NCBI GenBank assembly: GCA_031282985.1
Contig: JAITCR010000199.1
Span: forward strand, 1 to 9,707
DNA: 9,707 nt
Direction of reading: 5' to 3'
DNA from: Nitrososphaerota archaeon
Lineage (GTDB): Archaea; Thermoproteota; Bathyarchaeia; Bathyarchaeales; Bathycorpusculaceae
The notes beneath the pieces were generated by a model. The model was not told where the DNA came from, ran no database searches, and was given only the letters and a program-made list of their open reading frames with translations. Position 1 is the first letter of the stretch. Every line of letters begins with the position of its first letter. The position numbers and the translations under genes are program-made. This document shows, in pieces, positions 1 to 6,499 of the stretch.

Positions 1-134
1 TAGCAGCATCATTAAACAACAACGAGATGATAGACAACAAAGTGCTCTTTTTTCAAATACTCTACTTCACAACATCTTTACAGTACGAACCAACCCAAAA
101 TAGTTTTGTCCCAATGCCCAATAAGGGAATAACT

Positions 135-377
135 ATGAAAATAATATGTTCTGTATGTGGTGTAGAAGGTCTTTTACAGCAAAGAGGGAACAGTAGTCGA
201 ATACAGCATTACATAGGTTACAAAGAAGGTAAACGAATTGACTCTTATCATAAGATGGAAGTAAATGGAAGTAAACAATTGGAAGTAAAAAAGAATAGAA
301 ACAACTCTAATGTTCCAGTAAGCACTGCAAAGGAAATAAATACTAATTATGGGATAGATAGCTCAACGAATAGTCAA
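135..377 (+). pseudogene. N-terminal zinc-binding fragment, truncated at the tRNA gene
   Basis: From the ATG at 135 the frame encodes a short domain with C5-x2-C8, then H25 (in QHY) and H39 (in YHK), a plausible C-C-H-H zinc site, followed by a low-complexity N/K/S-rich stretch. The core (RGNS-x-RIQHY-x3-x-EGKR) is nearly identical to that of the minus-strand copy starting at 672. The open frame has no stop before the tRNA and continues through it to a TAA at 498-500, and the part inside the tRNA cannot be genuine protein. The frame could open at 27, but I chose 135 because both copies share the MK-x-IC start and an upstream 'taact'. From memory, similar domains occur at the N-terminus of archaeal tyrosine recombinases, but no catalytic domain is present here, so this is inference. 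A free-standing small protein is the alternative. Confidence 0.45.
333..343 (+). promoter_or_regulatory. Possible TATA box of the tRNA gene
   Basis: The stretch gaaataaatac lies about 40 nt upstream of the first tRNA base. Its purine-rich 5' edge could serve as a BRE. Spacing would place transcription start some 10-15 nt before the mature 5' end. Assigned by position and composition only. Confidence 0.25.
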
Positions 378-485
378 GGGCGAGTAGCTCAGTACGGATT
401 GGTTGCTGTAACAATCGGCAATCACGTAAAGAGCACCAGCCTCCTAAGTTGGGGGTCGAGGGTTCAAATCCCTCCTCGTCCGCCA
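378..485 (+). tRNA. tRNA-Arg (anticodon CCT) with an insert in the D-loop
   Basis: All cloverleaf arms can be paired by eye. The acceptor stem is 378-384 with 475-481 (one G-U), discriminator G482, and an encoded CCA at 483-485. The D-stem is GCTC 387-390 with GAGC 431-434. The anticodon stem is CCAGC 436-440 with GTTGG 448-452, and the loop 441-447 gives anticodon CCT at 443-445, reading AGG. The variable loop is GGGTC, and the T-arm is GAGGG 458-462 with CCCTC 470-474 around TTCAAAT. The D-loop is 40 nt instead of about 8-11, so the gene is 108 nt long. Removing a ~32-nt intron leaves a normal ~76-nt tRNA with A14, G15, G18 and G19 in place. The gene sits between two inverted zinc-domain fragments, a context typical of an integration site. 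Confidence 0.93.
399..430 (+). other. Probable noncanonical BHB intron in the tRNA D-loop
   Basis: The insert folds as an archaeal splicing substrate. The 4-bp central helix is TACG 393-396 with CGTA 425-428. The 5' bulge is GAT 397-399. The inner helix is 400-406 with 418-424 (7 bp, one G-U), with an 11-nt loop at 407-417. Cutting between the second and third bulge bases puts the 5' splice site after 398. The matching 3' cut would be after 430, giving a D-loop AGTACGGA followed by the GAGC stem; a cut after 429 is also possible. The outer side is relaxed: an AG/AA internal loop separates the central helix from the D-stem. Introns outside position 37/38 are known in some archaea, for example Thermoproteales. 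The exact ends are inferred. Confidence 0.75.
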
Positions 486-510
486 CTAATTTATTCATAA
501 AACTTAGTTT

Positions 511-672
511 GAGGGTTTTTGTTTCCAATGTATTGTTTCCATTTGTTTTCATTTGATGGCAAATGAAGGTACGTTTTCCTTCGTGGTATTTTGTATAATG
601 TTGTATTCTGTTACTGTTTCCTCTTTCTTGTAAACATTCTTCTTCTCCACATACAGGACATATTGTTTTCAT
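511..672 (-). pseudogene. Second zinc-binding N-terminal fragment, inverted copy
   Basis: Read leftward from the ATG at 672, this encodes the same domain as the plus-strand copy from 135, with C5-x2-C8, H25 and H39 all conserved and the RGNS/QHY/EGKR core retained. The two DNAs look roughly 80% alike over the first ~100 nt, so this is a diverged copy. An upstream in-frame ATG at 690 is possible. The reading frame has no stop before the tRNA and runs antisense through it to 343, where it yields a typical artefactual tRNA-derived peptide (GFEPSTP). I therefore end the credible part near 511. It is most simply a decayed fragment of a longer gene, perhaps a recombinase, whose downstream part is gone. 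A short functional zinc protein cannot be excluded. Confidence 0.45.
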
Positions 673-710
673 AGTTAATTTATCACGCATCCCTTGTAGT
701 TTATTTTCTA

Positions 711-1054
711 TTAGTGTGGAAAGGCCACGCTTACTGGTAAGAACTGGTAAACTTCGAAAATAAAAGCATCATCTGCTATATCACCTGAAGATTAACCGTC
801 AAATTTATTGTCTCTGAAATTAACAGAACTCGTATATGTCCTGTAGACATACCTTAAGTTACCATAGTTTTCGTTTTCTGCTACAAATTCTTCTGTTAAT
901 GTTTCTTCTTCTAAAAACTCCCAATCTAGCCATTCTTGTTCTTGTTTAAGAAGTCTCTCATGTATTAATCGTTCTTCTCAGCGTTTTCAATTATTTCTTC
1001 ATTGTCTTCAGCTGTTTGTGGTGCCTTATCTGTTGCAGAAAGATAAATAACGAT
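711..1054 (-). pseudogene. Decayed gene with one in-frame stop and one frameshift
   Basis: Three minus-strand segments read like one degraded acidic protein. The upstream segment (1054 to about 975) gives a D/E-rich stretch (ATDKAPQTAEDNEE) ending in a stop at 965-967. Shifting frame near 972-980 continues as ERLIHERLLKQEQEWLDWEF and on through E-rich and aromatic-rich sequence to a TAA at 792-794. Past that stop, in the same frame, SSGDIADDAFIFEVYQFLP continues to a final TAA at 711-713. Composition stays protein-like throughout, unlike random AT-rich DNA. No good start codon or domain is recognised, and the 5' end is probably lost. It lies just upstream of the minus-strand zinc fragment, so both may be debris of one integrated element. 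Confidence 0.4.
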
Positions 1055-1098
1055 TCATAAATAGGAAAACGCCAATTAAACCCTAATAACAAGAATAA

Positions 1099-1147
1099 TT
1101 AAACAAGCATGTTTAACACTGCCTTATATCTGTTATATGTTATAACA
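1099..1147. repeat. Two adjacent perfect small hairpins in the intergenic region
   Basis: TTAAACA 1099-1105 pairs with TGTTTAA 1110-1116 around AGCA. TGTTATA 1131-1137 pairs with TATAACA 1141-1147 around TGT. Both stems are perfect 7-bp palindromic arms about 15 nt apart, between the decayed region and the ATPase. They could be regulator binding sites or transcript-end structures. The remainder of 1055-1323 shows no convincing gene apart from a possible zinc-ribbon relic at 1159-1344. Confidence 0.35.
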
Positions 1148-1323
1148 TAGGTTTGAAGTTAAACAATTATTCTGCCAAATTTGTTTTTGCACTGGTTTCT
1201 GTTTTTGTCTTTCCCTTTGTAATGTGGACATGTTGTGATTATTAGTGTTCTGAAATGTTTGGGTGGAGTGTGTAAATTAATGGAAATAAGCATGAATTTA
1301 GGGAAAGCTGATATATAGAACAG

Positions 1324-1333
1324 TTTATAAAAA
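1324..1333 (+). promoter_or_regulatory. Candidate TATA box for the ATPase gene
   Basis: TTTATAAAAA, preceded by purine-rich agaacag as a possible BRE, lies about 65-70 nt before the ATG at 1396. Initiation ~25 nt downstream would give a leader of about 40 nt. A second TATA-like run (tataaaag, 1378-1385) is too near the start codon unless translation begins further in. No clear Shine-Dalgarno precedes the ATG. Confidence 0.4.
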
Positions 1334-1395
1334 GTATGTGCCAATTTGCGGCGCTTTATGCAATGTTATTGAGTAACTATAAAAGTTGAGTACTT

Positions 1396-4131
1396 ATGGA
1401 AAACGAAAAACAGGTTCATCATACAAGCTGGCATGAGTTAGATGTTCAGTCTGTATTAGAGAAATTTGATGTGAATCCTGATATTGGTTTATCCAAAGAA
1501 CAGGTTCATAAGCGTCAAACAAGCAAAGGCAAAAACGTGTTGCAGCCACCTAAAAAGATGGGGCTGTTTCAAAAAGTTTTATATCAGCTCAAAGATGTTT
1601 CCATTATCGTTTTGTTGATTGCTGCGGGGCTTTCTTTTTTCCTTGCTGTACGTGAGGGTTCTGCATTTTTTGAGCCTGTTGTTATTTTGTCTGTAGTTAT
1701 TTTGAATGTTATTTTAGCAATTACCCATGAGGGTAAAGCTGAAAAAGCACTTGAAGCATTGGAAAAACTGAGCGCTCCTTATTGTTTTGTTGTACGGGAC
1801 GGTGTTCGGCAAAGTATTGCCGCTACTGAGTTGGTGCTGGGTGATATTGTTGCTATGGAAACCGGTAACATTGTTCCTGCAGATGCACGATTACTTACAT
1901 CAATTGGTTTCTTCTCTGATGAATCTACTTTGACAGGTGAGAGTGAACCATCTGAAAAAGATGCATTGGCTGCGCTTTCAGGAAATATGTCTTTGAGCGA
2001 CCAACGCAACATGGTGTTTACTGGGTGTGTTGTGACGGCGGGACACGGTACAGCGGTGGTTACTGCTACCGGCATGGATACACAGATGGGGCAGATTGCC
2101 GGGTTTCTGCGTGATAGTGCACGCGTAAGGACACCTTTGCAGTTACGTCTTGATCAACTTGGTAAAACTATCTGTTGGATAGCTATCATTGCTGCTTTTT
2201 TCCTGTTAGCGGTAGGTTTACGAGATAATGTTGACCTTGGCACTATGTTATTGGTTGCTATCTCTTTGGCGGTAGCCGCTGTCCCTGAAACACTTGCATT
2301 AATTGTTACTTTGACCTTGACAAATAGTGTACAGAAACTGGTAAAGAAGAATACTTTAATCCGAAAGCTTCCTGCTGTGGAAACTTTGGGTAACACTTCA
2401 GTAATCTGTTCAGATAAAACTGGGACGCTTACTCAGAATCGTATGGCTGTTAAACAGCTTTGGCTTTGTGGTGGAGCACCATTTACAGATGATGCCGATT
2501 TCTCTGAGTCACAAGGTGGTTTTCTCAAAATTTTAGCGTTGGCAGGTAACGCTACTTTTGAGACTGATGAGAATGGAAACAAGAAGTATGTTGGTAACGC
2601 CACAGAAGTTGGTATACTCAGGCTTTTGGATGAAAAAGGATATTGTTTGAGTGAGGCAGAAACTGAGTATCCGCGTGTGGCAGAAATTCCTTTTTCGTCA
2701 GAGCGGAAAATGATGACTGTGGTCTTAAAGGACAAAGTTGCTGGTTATATTGTATTAACCAAAGGTGCGCTTGATCGATTACATCTCTCTTCTGACTCTC
2801 CATCTGATTTGAAAATAGCTCAGTGTATACATGACGAATTTGCGGAGCAGGCATTGCGAGTTATTGCTTTAGCAGGTAAGCATGTTGATGAGTTACCCGA
2901 TCATAGTCAATTAGAAGAATTGGAGCAGAATGTTACACTGCTAGGTCTTATTGGTTTGATTGACCCACCACGCCCTGAAACAGCGATTGCTATATTGAAG
3001 GCAAAAAAAGCTGGTATTCGTACTGTGATGATTACCGGTGATCATGTTGCAACTGCCAGTGCTATAGCCAAGGATTTGGGCATTTTAGGTGAGGGGCAGC
3101 ATGTTATAACGGGTGCTCAGCTTGCAGAAATATCTGATATGGAGTTACGTGATACTGTTAGAAATTATTCTGTTTACGCTAGGGTGTCACCAGAGGATAA
3201 GCTTCGTATTGTAACTGCTTGGCAGGCAAATGGCGAAATTGTTGCTATGACAGGTGATGGTGTTAATGATGCGCCGGCATTGAAGGCGGCAGATATTGGT
3301 ATTGCAATGGGTAAAAGTGGTACGGAAGTAGCTAAGAGCGCTTCTGATATGATTTTGACTGATGACAATTTTGCAACTATTGTTGAGGCTGTAAGTGAAG
3401 GCCGAAATGTTTATTCAAATATTAAAAAAACCATTAATTTTCTGTTAGTTTGTAATTTGAGCGAGATTATTATAATGATATTTGCTCAAATGGCTGGTTG
3501 GGGTATTTTATTGACTCCTGTTATGTTGTTGTTAATTAATTTGTTTGGGGATGGTATTCCGGGTATAAATCTTGCCCGTGAGGGGTCTGACACTGAATTG
3601 ATGAATAGCAAGCCGATAAAGCGTAGTTCGAGTCTTTTTAGTGATGGCCTGTTTCGTCTAATTTTCCGGCAGACTATTGCCTGTTCTGTTGCTGTACTGG
3701 TAGGTTACTATATAGGTGCTTTTCTAGCGGTGTCTGGTGCATCTGTACCCTCTACGGATATAGGGCGGACAATGGCTTTCTTGATTACAGGCTTAACTTC
3801 GGTGTTACATGTTTTTAATATCCGTAGTTCAAAGTCTATCTTTAAGACAGCTATTCTGGACAATAAGCCTTTACTTGTCAGTGCTGTGTTTATGCTCTTG
3901 TTCTTTGTAACATTAGTTGCGCTACCACCAGTTGGGCAAATCTTTGAGCTTACTGCTATCGATGGTGCACACTGGTTGATAGTACTGGGACTGGTTCTAC
4001 TACCTACACTATCACGTGAAATCTTTAATTTCATCGACAACATGCCGTTCATTATCAATCAACGCCGTTTGAGAAAAGAGCCTCTATTCAACAGTTTCCG
4101 TGGTAAAAAACTGTCAGACGCAAATCAATAA
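1396..4131 (+). CDS. P2-type cation-transporting ATPase, probably Ca2+-exporting
   Basis: A complete 911-residue P-type ATPase, the usual length for SERCA/PMR1-like pumps, which move cations across the membrane driven by ATP. Seen in order: the N-terminal cation-ATPase domain (~10-60); M1-M2 (~68-110); the actuator motif TGES 180-183; M3-M4 (~257-307) with AVAAVPETL (E298); phosphorylation site D340 in DKTGTLT; the nucleotide-domain KGA at 456-458; TGD 547-549; the hinge TGDGVND 619-625; M5 N687 and E690; M6 N715 and D719; then M7-M10, ending about 880. The ion-site acids and amides of SERCA M4-M6 (E309, N768, E771, N796, D800) are matched. SERCA T799 is glycine here (G718), PEGL is PETL, and the M8 region has no acidic residue. 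This resembles single-Ca2+-site pumps. Ca2+ is inferred, and Mn2+ or another cation remains possible. The gene appears monocistronic and converges on the trpD-like gene. Confidence 0.93.
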   Translation: MENEKQVHHTSWHELDVQSVLEKFDVNPDIGLSKEQVHKRQTSKGKNVLQPPKKMGLFQKVLYQLKDVSIIVLLIAAGLSFFLAVREGSAFFEPVVILSVVILNVILAITHEGKAEKALEALEKLSAPYCFVVRDGVRQSIAATELVLGDIVAMETGNIVPADARLLTSIGFFSDESTLTGESEPSEKDALAALSGNMSLSDQRNMVFTGCVVTAGHGTAVVTATGMDTQMGQIAGFLRDSARVRTPLQLRLDQLGKTICWIAIIAAFFLLAVGLRDNVDLGTMLLVAISLAVAAVPETLALIVTLTLTNSVQKLVKKNTLIRKLPAVETLGNTSVICSDKTGTLTQNRMAVKQLWLCGGAPFTDDADFSESQGGFLKILALAGNATFETDENGNKKYVGNATEVGILRLLDEKGYCLSEAETEYPRVAEIPFSSERKMMTVVLKDKVAGYIVLTKGALDRLHLSSDSPSDLKIAQCIHDEFAEQALRVIALAGKHVDELPDHSQLEELEQNVTLLGLIGLIDPPRPETAIAILKAKKAGIRTVMITGDHVATASAIAKDLGILGEGQHVITGAQLAEISDMELRDTVRNYSVYARVSPEDKLRIVTAWQANGEIVAMTGDGVNDAPALKAADIGIAMGKSGTEVAKSASDMILTDDNFATIVEAVSEGRNVYSNIKKTINFLLVCNLSEIIIMIFAQMAGWGILLTPVMLLLINLFGDGIPGINLAREGSDTELMNSKPIKRSSSLFSDGLFRLIFRQTIACSVAVLVGYYIGAFLAVSGASVPSTDIGRTMAFLITGLTSVLHVFNIRSSKSIFKTAILDNKPLLVSAVFMLLFFVTLVALPPVGQIFELTAIDGAHWLIVLGLVLLPTLSREIFNFIDNMPFIINQRRLRKEPLFNSFRGKKLSDANQ

Positions 4132-4230
4132 AAACCAAATAGAACTAAAAAATCGTGGCATGTGATCGCAATCAATGTTACCTGTTTCTGAGGTGATCAT
4201 TTACTCTATAGCATTTAGCGTATAATTAAT

Positions 4231-4258
4231 GTTAACAAGCAACATTTGCATTGTTGAC
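4231..4258. terminator. 12-bp hairpin between convergent gene ends
   Basis: GTTAACAA GCAA (4231-4242) pairs with TTGC (4246-4249) and TTGTTGAC (4251-4258), with a 3-nt loop and one bulged A at 4250. It lies 2 nt beyond the stop of the leftward trpD-like gene and ~100 nt beyond the ATPase stop. Position suggests a shared 3'-end structure. Archaeal termination usually relies on T-tracts rather than hairpins, so it may instead protect mRNA ends. Confidence 0.35.
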
Positions 4259-4260
4259 CA

Positions 4261-5334
4261 TTAAGATTGTTGATTAATTAAATGGTGTAGTTGTATCAAA
4301 GCTTTTCCTGACGTTAATGCTTCGCGTGCTTTTTCCATGCCATTTTTATAGTCTTTGCTGATATTTGATACATACAATGTAGCTGCGGCATTCATACAGA
4401 ATAGATCTGCTAATGGGCTATTGTATTTGCCTGAAAGTACTTTTTTAATAGCTGTCGCATTGTCATATGCCTTGTTAAATGAAGCTACATCAAAAGTGGT
4501 GTGTGTTTTTATGCCAAAGTCTTCTGGGTATACTGTATATGTTTGTATTTCACCATTTTTTAGTTCAACAACTCTTGTTGGCCCACATGGTGAAAACTCG
4601 TCAATACCTAACGCGTTGTCAACACCATTAACCATGCCATACGGTGCTACAGCTCGACTAACTCCAATTTCTTTTAGAATGGCAATAAGTTGATCACACA
4701 CCTGAGGTGCATATGCGCCAATTACAATGCAGCTTGTGTTTTCACATGGCATTGTTAATGGTCCAACAATATTAAACGCAGAGGTAAACCGCATGTATTG
4801 GATAAGTCGTGCCCATCCTGATTTTAAAAAAGCTTCCCCCGGCATATAACATATATTATGCTTCTCCAAACCCTGTTTAGCCTTACTCATAGGACTCGAC
4901 AAGTTTATGCCTAAAATTTCAAAAATTTCCGAAGCCCCTGAGACACCTGTGACTTTTTTTGCACCTTTTTTAGCAATTGGAACTCCGCAGGCTGAAGCGA
5001 TAAGTGCCGCTGGTGAGGAGGCATTCACAGTTTTCATAGCATCTGAACCTGTGCCAACAATGTCACAGATAGGACCTTTAATGTCTGCTTTAAATTTCTC
5101 TGTGTCAAACCGGTCTAATGCGTCCCAAACACCTGTCAGCTCCTCTACAGTTGGTTTACGAGTAATATGGGCTACCAATAATGCGCCTTGCTGAAGCTCA
5201 GGCTGCTCATTTAAAATGATTTGACGATACGCTTCACATGCTTCTTCTCGTGTCATAGTTTTACCAGCAGCTATTTTACATATTAGCTGACCGAATTCTC
5301 TTAATTTTTCTTCAGTTACCACGATATCACTCAC
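4261..5334 (-). CDS. TrpD-fold phosphoribosyltransferase paralogue, acceptor unknown
   Basis: A 357-residue member of the glycosyltransferase family 3 / anthranilate phosphoribosyltransferase fold: an N-terminal helical domain (~8-75), then the alpha/beta domain. PRPP/metal features are recognisable: D91-IVGTGSD98 (GTGGD in TrpD), N104-ASS (N-IST in TrpD), and D245-E246 in GIDEFSP followed by GPTRVVELKNGEI. Anthranilate-site features are altered. The K-HGN segment of TrpD is K-KGA (122-125). The arginine before the FN-x2-GPLT motif (R164 in Sulfolobus TrpD) appears to be I or Q. The HP at the preceding helix is missing. It therefore probably transfers phosphoribose to another acceptor, or is a pyrimidine-phosphorylase-like relative. 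The start is GTG at 5334, one nucleotide after the TAG of the dehydrogenase gene with no Shine-Dalgarno, so translational coupling is likely. No other trp gene is in the window. Confidence 0.8.
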   Translation of the reverse strand: MSDIVVTEEKLREFGQLICKIAAGKTMTREEACEAYRQIILNEQPELQQGALLVAHITRKPTVEELTGVWDALDRFDTEKFKADIKGPICDIVGTGSDAMKTVNASSPAALIASACGVPIAKKGAKKVTGVSGASEIFEILGINLSSPMSKAKQGLEKHNICYMPGEAFLKSGWARLIQYMRFTSAFNIVGPLTMPCENTSCIVIGAYAPQVCDQLIAILKEIGVSRAVAPYGMVNGVDNALGIDEFSPCGPTRVVELKNGEIQTYTVYPEDFGIKTHTTFDVASFNKAYDNATAIKKVLSGKYNSPLADLFCMNAAATLYVSNISKDYKNGMEKAREALTSGKALIQLHHLINQQS

Positions 5335-5335
5335 G

Positions 5336-6301
5336 CTATTGTAGATCTACAATATACTTTAGGTTTTGGCCAAGTAAAATTTCAGGTAATATTGACGAAA
5401 CATCTTCAAGAGGTATTATTTTATGAATTAACAGTTTAATTGTTTGAGTGTTGTCTTCTAAAATTTTTAGAGCTGTCTTCATTTGTTGTTTTGTACTTCC
5501 ATATGCGCCAATTAGAGTTAACTGTCTATAGTGAACTTCATTTAACAAGTCGCTTGAAATGTTGATGTTTTTTGTAAATCCGCTAAATAGACAATATTTG
5601 CCACCTGACTTTAATTTTAAAATCCCCTCGGATAACGTGTTTGGATCTGGAGCAGCATTTATTACAACATCAAAATTATCACATATCACATCAGAGATGT
5701 GAATGCCTATTTCTTTACAGATATACTCTACTTGCTCAATTTTTTTAGCGCTCTTTTCTACAATGAATGGTTCTGCTCCATAATGTTTACATGCTACACT
5801 CAACATGAGCCCTGCTGGTCCTCCGCCAAAAATAAGCACCTTCTGATTTTTCTCTAACTTAACCTGTTCAATTGCATTTATTGCCGAGGATAGCAATTCA
5901 GTCATACACGCAATTTCAGGAGGAACATTTTTAGGTACTTCTATGAGTGCCTCTTTAGGCACTTTAATGTATTGTGCAAATCCTCCATCACGATGAAATC
6001 CTATAACTTGAATGTTACTGCAAAGATTTTCTACCCCACTCTTACAGTAACGACAATCATTACATGTGCTCGCAGGCCAGACCACATAATATTCATCTGA
6101 GCCAAACATTTGTCCACAAATCTCATGACCTAATATTCTTGGCAAAACTAGATCTCTTTGACCTTGAAACCACATTTTTACATCAGTTCTACATACCGAA
6201 CAAAAATTCACCTTAAGCAAAGTTTCTGCATTGCCACAGATAGGCACTTCAATATCAGTTACACAAATTTTCTTTATTCCATCAAGGATAAGCGCCTTCA
6301 T
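5336..6301 (-). CDS. Zinc-dependent medium-chain alcohol/polyol dehydrogenase
   Basis: A 321-residue MDR-superfamily dehydrogenase, somewhat short against the usual ~340-350. Catalytic zinc ligands are C37 (in CRTD), H59-E60 (in GHE) and probably E135 (in TELLSSA). The structural-zinc lobe is C80-x2-C83-x2-C86-x7-C94. A Rossmann motif GGGPAG (159-164) is followed by E182 at the end of the second strand, which favours NAD(H) over NADP(H). Such enzymes oxidise secondary alcohols, polyols or sugar derivatives in the cytoplasm, and the sequence does not fix the substrate. The gene ends 1 nt before the GTG of the TrpD-like transferase, so the two proteins are likely made together and may act consecutively on one metabolite. 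It starts at the ATG at 6301 with no strong Shine-Dalgarno. About 200 nt separate it from gdhA. Confidence 0.87.
   Translation of the reverse strand: MKALILDGIKKICVTDIEVPICGNAETLLKVNFCSVCRTDVKMWFQGQRDLVLPRILGHEICGQMFGSDEYYVVWPASTCNDCRYCKSGVENLCSNIQVIGFHRDGGFAQYIKVPKEALIEVPKNVPPEIACMTELLSSAINAIEQVKLEKNQKVLIFGGGPAGLMLSVACKHYGAEPFIVEKSAKKIEQVEYICKEIGIHISDVICDNFDVVINAAPDPNTLSEGILKLKSGGKYCLFSGFTKNINISSDLLNEVHYRQLTLIGAYGSTKQQMKTALKILEDNTQTIKLLIHKIIPLEDVSSILPEILLGQNLKYIVDLQ
5337..5354. promoter_or_regulatory. 18-bp perfect palindrome at the dehydrogenase/transferase junction
   Basis: TATTGTAGA-TCTACAATA is fully self-complementary and covers the last codons (IVDLQ-stop) of the dehydrogenase. In the mRNA it would form a hairpin of about 7 bp ending right before the GTG start of the downstream gene. 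It could modulate coupled translation, or be an operator. That a protein-coding end happens to be a perfect 18-mer palindrome is unusual but could be chance. Confidence 0.4.
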
Positions 6302-6343
6302 AATTATCTTTGCCTACAACAGAAGAACTCCCTCTTTCCTCAC

Positions 6344-6352
6344 ATTTAAAAT
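6344..6352 (-). promoter_or_regulatory. Candidate TATA box for the dehydrogenase/transferase pair
   Basis: On the minus strand ATTTTAAAT lies about 45 nt before the ATG at 6301. Initiation ~25 nt downstream would leave a leader of roughly 20 nt. Its presence would let the pair be transcribed apart from gdhA. Confidence 0.3.
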
Positions 6353-6387
6353 TATTCTTCAATACCATCAATGCAACACAAATAATC

Positions 6388-6394
6388 AAAAAAA
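6388..6394 (-). terminator. T-tract downstream of gdhA
   Basis: A run of seven T on the minus strand, followed by further T-rich sequence (gattatttg), about 105 nt after the gdhA stop. Oligo-T stretches are the usual intrinsic termination signal in archaea. Confidence 0.3.
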
Positions 6395-6499
6395 GAAGGC
6401 AGACATATAGCCTTATTATGTTATGGGATACACATCATTTCAGTTTCACAGATGCTGCCTGTAATCGTCTCTATTTACTGTTTTAATATGCTGCTGATG

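Noticed and set aside
27..500. A single plus-strand protein of 157 residues
   Set aside because: Its last third is the sense reading of the tRNA gene, and the N-terminal extension before 135 is not shared with the inverted copy. Only the zinc-domain part from 135 is credible.
343..510. C-terminal half of the minus-strand zinc-domain frame
   Set aside because: It is the antisense reading of the tRNA (the GFEPSTP-type artefact), so not protein.
1378..1385. TATA box at tataaaag for the ATPase
   Set aside because: It is only ~15 nt before the ATG, so transcription would begin inside the gene, and no nearby downstream start codon exists.
4261..5334. Calling the gene trpD (tryptophan synthesis)
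   Set aside because: Acceptor-binding residues differ and no trp genes are adjacent; a general fold-level name is safer.
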